Positions 1 through 5,324 of a stretch of 5,324 nucleotides of DNA are shown one piece after another. The position numbers were made by a program, and so were the translations under genes. Under the pieces are notes generated by a model, which saw only the letters and a list, made by a program, of their open reading frames with translations, did no database searches and had not been told where the DNA came from. Position 1 is the stretch's first letter, and each line of letters opens with the position of its first letter. This DNA comes from Candidatus Eiseniibacteriota bacterium. Lineage in GTDB: Bacteria > Joyebacterota > Joyebacteria > Joyebacterales > Joyebacteraceae. Where the stretch lies: NCBI GenBank assembly GCA_030639555.1, contig DAOWCM010000155.1, positions 1 through 5,324 of the forward strand, in the 5' to 3' direction.

Positions 1-645
1 GAAAGTCACGGGCGTGTTGGCTCCCTCGACCGCGGACAGCGGCGTCTCTCGGAAGAGGTGCTCGTAGCTGTCGTAGTCGTCTCTGTTCCACCAGACGGTG
101 TGATCCCCGGCAAGCCGGAACGTAGTCTCCTCCGACACGATGTCGAAGGCCCCAAGTCCCGGCTGCTCCGGCAGGACGTAGCGGAATCCGACACCGTCGT
201 CGAAGACCCTGAAGACGACGGTCATGACTCGCTCGGCTCCACCCTCTTCCTTCAGGCGCACGGCGAGCTCGTTGCAGTGGTTTCTGACCTCGCTCGCGCT
301 GCCCCAGACCGGGCTCCAGGTTTCGTCCACCAGGGAGCGCTCCACACCGTCGATGGTGAATCCCCCGGTCAGCGGAGCGTCGTCCTTGAACCGGAATCCG
401 AGCGTGGACGGCTGGATCACGGGCTGAGAGTCGTAGCTGATCGAGTAGGTCGGTCGTCCGGCCGTGAGCGCGAGGACGGCCTCGATCCTGCCGTCTGGTG
501 AAGACACGGCTTCCATTGCGTCGGGCGCGGCCCGGGCGTTAAGCACGGCGGTCACGAGCAGGACTCCTGTCAGCATTGTCACAGCGAGTCTCGACACCGG
601 CGCTCCGGTGAGCAGCGCCGCCATCGTTCCGACAGATCGGCGCAT
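1..645 (-). CDS. Glycoside hydrolase family 97 protein, N-terminal part (3'-truncated by window edge)
   Basis: The frame from ATG at 645-643 stays open for 215 codons to base 1. GH97 enzymes are calcium-dependent exo-glycosidases acting on alpha-glucosides (SusB type, inverting) or alpha-galactosides (retaining). What is visible is a signal peptide and most of the N-terminal beta-sandwich domain. The segments that led to the call are SPDGRIE (49-55), DETWSPVWG (108-116), RNHCNEL (121-127; RNxYNEL is usual), FRVFDDGVGFRY (145-156), EETTFRLAGD (172-181), the Trp pair at 185-186, and the closing TPVTF (211-215), which normally precedes the catalytic barrel. The barrel is outside the window, so glucosidase and galactosidase activity cannot be told apart. 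The start is two bases after the oligopeptidase stop, with a strong ribosome binding site. In-frame ATGs at codons 8 and 24 have weak or no such site, so codon 1 is preferred. The protein is probably periplasmic or secreted. Confidence 0.92.
   Translation of the reverse strand, partial: MRRSVGTMAALLTGAPVSRLAVTMLTGVLLVTAVLNARAAPDAMEAVSSPDGRIEAVLALTAGRPTYSISYDSQPVIQPSTLGFRFKDDAPLTGGFTIDGVERSLVDETWSPVWGSASEVRNHCNELAVRLKEEGGAERVMTVVFRVFDDGVGFRYVLPEQPGLGAFDIVSEETTFRLAGDHTVWWNRDDYDSYEHLFRETPLSAVEGANTPVTF
529..645 (-). other. Predicted signal peptide of the GH97 protein
   Basis: Codons 1-39 begin with MRRS, contain Arg19 just before a hydrophobic core (about residues 20-35), and end in NARA followed by AP, a good signal peptidase I site (Ala at -1 and -3). 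The n-region is longer than usual because a first mildly hydrophobic patch (MAALLTG) precedes Arg19. No lipobox cysteine is present near the cleavage site. Confidence 0.7.
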
Positions 646-647
646 CT

Positions 648-2855
648 TCACTCCTCCGAGGCGTCGGATCCGAGACCAAGGCGGTCCAGCACGAAAGCGT
701 ACTCGAACGCCCACTCCCTGAACCTCTCATATCGCCCCGATGCTCCCCCGTGTCCCGCGCCCATGTTGGTCTTGAGGAGAAGAAGCCCGTCTCCGGTCTT
801 CGTCGCTCTTAGCCTGGCCGTCCACTTCGCGGGCTCCCAGTACTGGACGCGCGGGTCGTTCAGGCTCGCGGTTATCAGCATGTCGGGGTAGTCGAGCGCG
901 CCAACGTTGTCGTACGGGGAGTAGCTCTTCATATAGAAGTAGTACTCCTCTTCGTTGGGATTCCCCCACTCGTCGTACTCGCCGACGGTCAGCGGGATCG
1001 ACGCGTCGAGCATCGTGTTGAGCACGTCCACGAACGGCACGTCCGCGACGATGATCCGATAGAGGTCGGGCCGCATATTCGCGATCGCGCCCATCAAGAG
1101 GCCTCCGGCGCTGCCGCCCGTCGCGACCAGACCGTCCGGTGCAGCGTAGCCTTCGTCAATCAGGTGTTCGGAGCACGCGATGAAGTCGGTGAAGGTGTTC
1201 ATCTTGTTCAGCATGCTGCCGTCTTCCCACCACCGCTCGCCCATCTCCCCGCCGCCGCGCACGTGGGCGGCCGCGTATATGACCCCACGGTCCAGCAGGC
1301 TCAGGCGGTTCGAGGAGAACCACGGGTCCATGCTTGCGCCGTAGGCGCCGTAGCCCATCAGATAGACAGGATTGCCCTCGTCTCTCCTCGCGTCCCGCCG
1401 GTAGAGAACGGAGACAGGCACCTCGGTGCCGTCCGTCGCCGTTGCGAAGAGGCGCTCGGACGCGTAGAGGGACGGGTCGTACCCGCCGAGCACTTCCTTC
1501 TGCTTGAGAAGTTCCCGTTCGCGCGTGTTCATGTCGTAGTCGTAGACCGAGGTCGGCGTGACGTGCGACATATACGAGAAGCGTATGGTCGCGGCTTCGT
1601 AGACCCTGTTCTCCCTCGGATACACCGCGTAGACCGGTTCCGGGAACTCGATGTAGTGTTCGTCCTGCGTATCCAGGTTCATCACGCGTATGCGTCGCTG
1701 TCCCTTCTCGCGCTCAGCGATGACGAGGTGGTGCGCGAAGGTCTCGATCCGTTCGATCTTGACCCCGTCCCGATGGAGTATGACCTCCGTCCAGTTGTCC
1801 TTCGAGGGCGCGTCCACCGGGGCCCTCATCACCTTGAAGTCCTTGGCCCCGTCATTCGTGCGGATGTAGAACTCACCGCCCCTGTGTGACAGGTAGTACT
1901 CGACCCCTTCTTCCCTGGTCCGTACGAGAGCAAACTGGCCGAACGGGTCGTCGGCTCGCAGGAGGCGCGTCTCCGACGTCACTCTGCTTCCTATGTCCAT
2001 GACCAGGAACTCGTTGCTCCGCGTTCGGCTTATCCACACGCCGTAGGCCGGGTCGGTCTCGTGGTGGACCAGGACGTCCTCCGACGGATCCGTGCCGAGC
2101 GCATGTCTCCACAGTTTGTCGGACCGGCGCGCCTCGTCCGTCGTCGTGTAGAAGAGCGTGCTGCTGTCGTTGGCCCACTCGAGCGCGTAGTCGATCTCGT
2201 GTATGACATCCGGGAGAAGCTCCCCGGTAACGAGGTCCTTGATGTGGAGCGTGAACGTCTCCGAACCTGTCGCGTCGACCAAGTACGCCAGCAGCCTGTT
2301 GTCCGGGCTCACTTTGGTCGCCCAGACCTCGAAGTAGTCGTGCCCCTTCGCGAGCTCGTTCTGGTCCAGCAGCACGATCTCCTCGGCGTCCAGGCTTCCT
2401 TCCTTGCGGCAGAAGATCGGGTACTGCTTTCCCTCCTCCGTCCGGTCGTAGTAGAAGAAGCCGTTGTCGAGATAGGGCACGGAGAGGTCCGTTTCCTTGA
2501 TGCGTCCTACCATCTCCTGGTAGATGGTCTCCTCGAGTTCACTGACGTGAGCGGTCATGGCGGCCGTGTATTCATTCTCGGCCTCGAGGTATGCCGTGAC
2601 CTCGGGGTCGGAGCGGTCCCTGAGCCAATGGTAGTCGTCCACCCGCACGTCGCCGAAGAGCGTGTCGGCCACCGGTGTCTTCCGCGCGACCGGTGGCTCA
2701 GGAGCCTCGATCGAACTCGCCTCGTCCGATGCCGCGCCGGTCTCTGCCGGTTCTGCCGCAAGTGCCACCAAAGCGGTCACCACAAGAACGGCCAGCGCCG
2801 CAACCGTGACCGTAGTGAGTCCGGCCACCGCGAATCGTGTTCGGCCTCGTTTCAT
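648..2855 (-). CDS. ptrB: Oligopeptidase B (protease II), S9A prolyl oligopeptidase family, with N-terminal export signal
   Basis: A 735-residue serine peptidase complete in the window. Oligopeptidase B cleaves short peptides after Arg or Lys; the propeller domain restricts access to small substrates. Residues 1-34 are a basic start plus a long hydrophobic stretch, with likely cleavage near ALAA at 31-34. A Pro/Ala/acidic linker follows to about 55. The family N-terminal segment begins at PPVARKTP (54-61) and includes DDYHWLRD (73-80). The beta-propeller spans roughly 120-460 and the alpha/beta hydrolase domain about 465-735. HVRGGGEMGERWWEDG (531-546), GGSAGG (580-585) with nucleophile Ser582, SLNDPRVQYWEPAKW (664-678) with Asp667, and GAGHGG (699-704) with His702 give the catalytic triad and are oligopeptidase-B-like. 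Without the extra N-terminus the length matches E. coli PtrB (about 686). The usual enzyme is cytosolic, so export is unusual. The ATG start has a strong ribosome binding site. Two specificity positions differ from the enterobacterial enzyme (Trp512, Asp628). Family assignment is firm; in vivo substrate is unknown. Confidence 0.95.
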   Translation of the reverse strand: MKRGRTRFAVAGLTTVTVAALAVLVVTALVALAAEPAETGAASDEASSIEAPEPPVARKTPVADTLFGDVRVDDYHWLRDRSDPEVTAYLEAENEYTAAMTAHVSELEETIYQEMVGRIKETDLSVPYLDNGFFYYDRTEEGKQYPIFCRKEGSLDAEEIVLLDQNELAKGHDYFEVWATKVSPDNRLLAYLVDATGSETFTLHIKDLVTGELLPDVIHEIDYALEWANDSSTLFYTTTDEARRSDKLWRHALGTDPSEDVLVHHETDPAYGVWISRTRSNEFLVMDIGSRVTSETRLLRADDPFGQFALVRTREEGVEYYLSHRGGEFYIRTNDGAKDFKVMRAPVDAPSKDNWTEVILHRDGVKIERIETFAHHLVIAEREKGQRRIRVMNLDTQDEHYIEFPEPVYAVYPRENRVYEAATIRFSYMSHVTPTSVYDYDMNTRERELLKQKEVLGGYDPSLYASERLFATATDGTEVPVSVLYRRDARRDEGNPVYLMGYGAYGASMDPWFSSNRLSLLDRGVIYAAAHVRGGGEMGERWWEDGSMLNKMNTFTDFIACSEHLIDEGYAAPDGLVATGGSAGGLLMGAIANMRPDLYRIIVADVPFVDVLNTMLDASIPLTVGEYDEWGNPNEEEYYFYMKSYSPYDNVGALDYPDMLITASLNDPRVQYWEPAKWTARLRATKTGDGLLLLKTNMGAGHGGASGRYERFREWAFEYAFVLDRLGLGSDASEE
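651..657 (-). promoter_or_regulatory. Shine-Dalgarno site of the GH97 gene, inside the 3' end of the oligopeptidase gene
   Basis: The minus strand reads GGAGGAG, then TGA (stop of the oligopeptidase), then AG, then ATG at 645-643. The site is made from the last Glu codons of the upstream gene and lies five bases from the start. This arrangement fits translational coupling and fixes the GH97 start at codon 1. Confidence 0.8.
2754..2855 (-). other. Predicted signal peptide or signal anchor of the oligopeptidase B
   Basis: Codons 1-34 encode a basic n-region (MKRGRTR), an uninterrupted hydrophobic stretch of about 26 residues rich in Ala, Val and Leu, and an Ala-rich end (ALAA) before an acidic, Pro-rich linker. 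Sec-type cleavage after Ala33 or Ala34 is plausible. The hydrophobic run is long enough that an uncleaved membrane anchor is an alternative. There is no lipobox cysteine. Confidence 0.75.
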
Positions 2856-2860
2856 CTGAT

Positions 2861-2868
2861 CCCTCCCC
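2861..2868 (-). promoter_or_regulatory. Shine-Dalgarno site of the oligopeptidase B gene
   Basis: The minus strand reads GGGGAGGG followed by five bases and ATG at 2855-2853. It occupies most of the 19-base gap after the mannosidase TGA. This supports the chosen start and suggests the two genes share a transcript, because there is no room for a separate promoter and terminator between them. Confidence 0.8.
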
Positions 2869-2874
2869 TGTGTC

Positions 2875-5324
2875 TCAAGTGCTTCGCGGCTTCGCGAGTT
2901 CCAGCTCCACGGTGGTGATCTCGTGCGGCCCGAGCCCCAGGACCAGCTCGCGCGGGTCGTCTACGGGCAAGCTCGACAGCCTGTTCTCGAGAAGATCGGT
3001 GAGCCACGCCTCTGTCACGTCCACTCCGAACCTGAGCGTCTCGTCGACCGCTGACCCCGTGAGATTGTATAGCCTGACCACGAGGGTGTCTCTCGTCTCG
3101 TGCTTCTTAACGGCCGAGACGCAGGTCCGCTCGCTCGTCTTCTCCAGCAGGCCTTCTGTTCCCCGCACACACTGGTCCAGCACGCCCTGTTTCGTCAGCA
3201 CCTGCGTTCTGTACCTGAGGGAGAGATTCTTGATGCCGGCGGCGATGTGGCTCCCTGCGAACGGCACGACCGCGTACCGGAACTTCTGCTCCCCTATGCA
3301 CTGCGCCTCCGGCGTGTGCAGCGTCGGGCCCGCGTTCGCGCGGTTCCTCGTGCCGAAGTCGTCACGCGACAGCCAGCCCACGCACCGCAGGAGCGTCAGC
3401 GCGAGCGTCGCTCCCCCGTTCTCACCCCGCGCCGCCTCGACCTCCGGCAGCCCGCGGTTGAGTACGGCGAGTCCCCTCTCGCCGTCGGACAACAGTGAGA
3501 ACTCCTGCTGCGGGTAGGTCGCGGGGGGCGGTTGCACCCAGCCCGCGCCGTCCGGTTTCTCAAGGGGACGCTCGTTGGTCAGGAAGTGCCCGTCGGACAC
3601 CACGGTGTCCGTGACGATCGGCGTCGGGAAGAGCGCCCTCAGCCTGTGATCCCTCGCTCGGTTCTCGAAGTCCATCTCGACCTCGACCAGGGGGCTGCCC
3701 GCGGTCACCCGCACGCGGGTGGTCGTGCGACATGCGACCGTGTCCGGCCGTCTGTGATCACGATTCTTCTCCAGGGCCGACGGGAGGTGCAGCTCGTAGC
3801 GGACCTCGAGCTGCGCCCGGAGCCCCGTGTCCTCGATCGCCCGTATGTCCCCGTACGTGCTGGCAGAGGTCAGCGTCATCGAATCGGTGGCCGGCGAGTA
3901 ATCGTACTCGTCCCCGATGTCCTCGGTGTCCTCGTAGAGGTTGAGACCCTGGTAGACATCGCCGCTTCTCTTGTCCTCTATGTCGAACGTGCCGTTGTGG
4001 TGGAGCGTTACCCTGACGAGGTCGTTCTCCAGCGAGTTCCCGACGACCCTGACGGCCCACACGGACGGAGGCCGGTGCGACGCACCATCGGTCCCCTCGC
4101 TGTTCTCGTGGCTGAAGTAGTAGTTGCGGTGCGAAAGCGCCGGAAGGTCATGGGCGACGAACTGGACGGTCAGGAAGCAGTCGGCCTCGTCCCTGTCCGT
4201 CTCCGTCCGGACGATGCGGTCGCCGAAGTGGTCGACGTACTTCCGGAAGAGATCGCCCTGCCGGCCGGAGAAGAGCTCTCCTCTGTAGTCTATTCCCCAG
4301 AACCGCTCGACGTAGCGCTTCGACACGATCGTGAACGGCACGGGATGCCCCGCCTCGTCATAGAGGCCGAGCCGGTGGCTGTCGACGCCGGGTGGCTGGA
4401 AGACCACGAGTCGCTCTATCACCTCCGTGCGTCTGAACGGTAGAGGGTTGACGACGCAGATGACCGTCTCGTCGTCGTCCTCAGGCAGACGCCCGAACGC
4501 GGGAGTGATGTGCTCGAGTTCAGCGCTCAGGAGCTGTTCCCCCGTGTCGCGCACGCCGGCGAAGCGCGGCTCCATCTCGCGGTGGACTTCGTCCGTGCTG
4601 CAGCCGCAGATGGAGTCGTGAGGGTGGTTCTTCATCAGGAGTTTCCAGGAGTACTCGATCAGCCCGTGCTGGTACGGACGTCCCAGGAGGAAGTGCGTGT
4701 AGGCCGCAACGGGCTCCACGTAGCCGGCGAGCAGCGTCTGGGCCGCGTCGTTCTGCTGCTTGAGGCGCATGCGCGCGGACCACACCCCCGAGAGGATGTG
4801 GTGGTACCTGCCGCCCAGCATCTCGCCCGTGCGCACGCTCTTCGCTGCGCCGGATTCCCTCACGGCCGCGACGTAGTCGGTCAGGGTGCCGTGGACGAAC
4901 CCGATCTCGGGAAACGCTTCCCTCAGGCTCTTCAGGATTGCGCCGAGGCTCTTCTGCGGCGGATGGTGGTCGCATCCGTTGTTCAGAAGAAGGACGTCGC
5001 AGTTCGTGCGCGCTTCCATCCGTTCCAGGAGGTCCCCGACCTGCTCGACGGCCCTGCCGGTGTCGATCTCGCGGCGCGTGTGCGCGTGCCACATTTCCGC
5101 GAGGCCGAGGGCTGCGGCGTTGCAGTAGCCACCCCACTGGTTGATCGCCAGCACCTCGCTTCCGTCGGGCGCGCGCCAGAGGTACTCGAGTCCCAGCTCT
5201 TCCAGCTCGTCGCCGTTGCCTCGCGTGTAGATGAACGAGTCGATGCCGGCGCGCCGCAGAAGCTGTGGCATCTGCTTGATGTGCCCGAAGGAGTCGGGCA
5301 TGTAGCCCACCCTCTGCACCGGTC
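2875..5324 (-). CDS. Alpha-mannosidase, glycoside hydrolase family 38 (5'-truncated by window edge)
   Basis: Family GH38 enzymes are zinc-dependent retaining glycosidases that release alpha-linked mannose. The reading frame is open to the window edge; the GTG at 5319-5317 is an internal valine, not a start, and I number residues from it. Residues 6-13 read YMPDSFGH, the GH38 active-site segment; Asp9 is the expected nucleophile and zinc ligand. Residues 114-122 (NGCDHHPPQ) hold Asp117, the candidate acid/base. Residues 231-249 (NHPHDSICGCS and DEVHREM) hold the later zinc-binding His234 and Asp235. The alpha-mannosidase middle domain covers roughly 165-260. The C-terminal beta-sandwich region follows, with LENDLVRV (430-437) and DIGDEYDYSP (467-476) typical of the family. 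About 816 residues are present; bacterial members are about 900, so roughly the first 100, including the first His-x-Asp zinc motif and any signal peptide, are missing. The stop is TGA, 19 bases before the peptidase gene. Mannosylglycerate hydrolase (MngB-type) belongs to the same family and cannot be excluded, so no symbol is given. Confidence 0.94.
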   Translation of the reverse strand, partial: PVQRVGYMPDSFGHIKQMPQLLRRAGIDSFIYTRGNGDELEELGLEYLWRAPDGSEVLAINQWGGYCNAAALGLAEMWHAHTRREIDTGRAVEQVGDLLERMEARTNCDVLLLNNGCDHHPPQKSLGAILKSLREAFPEIGFVHGTLTDYVAAVRESGAAKSVRTGEMLGGRYHHILSGVWSARMRLKQQNDAAQTLLAGYVEPVAAYTHFLLGRPYQHGLIEYSWKLLMKNHPHDSICGCSTDEVHREMEPRFAGVRDTGEQLLSAELEHITPAFGRLPEDDDETVICVVNPLPFRRTEVIERLVVFQPPGVDSHRLGLYDEAGHPVPFTIVSKRYVERFWGIDYRGELFSGRQGDLFRKYVDHFGDRIVRTETDRDEADCFLTVQFVAHDLPALSHRNYYFSHENSEGTDGASHRPPSVWAVRVVGNSLENDLVRVTLHHNGTFDIEDKRSGDVYQGLNLYEDTEDIGDEYDYSPATDSMTLTSASTYGDIRAIEDTGLRAQLEVRYELHLPSALEKNRDHRRPDTVACRTTTRVRVTAGSPLVEVEMDFENRARDHRLRALFPTPIVTDTVVSDGHFLTNERPLEKPDGAGWVQPPPATYPQQEFSLLSDGERGLAVLNRGLPEVEAARGENGGATLALTLLRCVGWLSRDDFGTRNRANAGPTLHTPEAQCIGEQKFRYAVVPFAGSHIAAGIKNLSLRYRTQVLTKQGVLDQCVRGTEGLLEKTSERTCVSAVKKHETRDTLVVRLYNLTGSAVDETLRFGVDVTEAWLTDLLENRLSSLPVDDPRELVLGLGPHEITTVELELAKPRST

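Noticed and set aside
58..501. 147-codon plus-strand frame near the left edge
   Set aside because: It is antisense to the GH97 reading frame, which has clear family motifs throughout.
1164..1889. 241-codon open frame on the plus strand
   Set aside because: It is antisense to conserved oligopeptidase sequence including its hydrolase domain. Its Val/Arg/His-rich product resembles no family I know.
2856..2874. Possible promoter or terminator in the mannosidase/peptidase gap
   Set aside because: The gap is only 19 bases, is mostly taken by the Shine-Dalgarno site, and shows no hairpin with T-run and no -10/-35 pair.
2061..2918. 285-codon open frame on the plus strand
   Set aside because: It lies antisense to the well-supported oligopeptidase gene and runs past its start. 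The product is a run of Val, Arg, Leu and Glu without a recognisable domain, as expected from the complement of GC-rich codons.
2837..3517. 226-codon plus-strand frame spanning the mannosidase/peptidase junction
   Set aside because: It is Ser/Thr/Pro-rich and overlaps the 3' end of GH38, the 19-base gap and the peptidase start. There is no domain and no need for a gene here.
3532..4443. 303-codon open frame on the plus strand
   Set aside because: It is entirely antisense to the GH38 gene, with Arg/Val-rich composition and no recognisable motif. It is explained by codon bias on the opposite strand.
4520..5137. 205-codon minus-strand frame inside the GH38 gene
   Set aside because: It is a shifted frame of the same strand with Arg/Pro-rich low-complexity product. 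The GH38 frame over the same bases carries the zinc-site motifs.
5317..5319. GTG as a possible start of the mannosidase gene
   Set aside because: It falls only a few residues before the active-site PDSFGH segment. The preceding codon is also in frame without a stop, and GH38 proteins need about 100 more residues upstream, including the first zinc motif.

Overview
The window is gene-dense, GC-rich bacterial DNA with all three recognisable genes on the minus strand. Read 5'->3' on that strand they are: (1) the 3' part of a family GH38 alpha-mannosidase (5324 to 2875, N-terminus beyond the window); (2) a complete S9A serine peptidase of the oligopeptidase B (protease II) type with an added N-terminal export signal (2855 to 648); (3) the 5' part of a family GH97 glycoside hydrolase with a signal peptide (645 to 1, C-terminal catalytic part beyond the window). 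The third gene is open to the window edge without a stop codon, so stop-bounded ORF searches miss it.

The spacing is very tight. There are 19 bases between the mannosidase stop and the peptidase start, and 2 bases between the peptidase stop and the GH97 start. Strong purine-rich Shine-Dalgarno sequences precede both internal starts. No promoter, terminator, tRNA, repeat, CRISPR array or mobile element is visible, and no stretch over 20 bases is left without a gene. The three genes most likely form part of one operon whose ends lie outside the window.

Functionally the set fits catabolism of complex carbohydrate or glycoprotein. GH38 removes alpha-linked mannose, GH97 removes alpha-linked glucose or galactose, and an exported oligopeptidase would cut peptides after basic residues. 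Joint action on glycoproteins or glycopeptides is an inference from neighbourhood only. The high GC, ATG starts with strong GGAGG-type ribosome binding sites and TGA stops suggest a bacterium, perhaps an environmental, metagenome-derived, Gram-negative-like lineage. The sequence alone does not identify the phylum.

I found no evidence of a previously undescribed system. The points most worth a second look are the exported form of oligopeptidase B with altered specificity residues, and its placement between two glycosidases.
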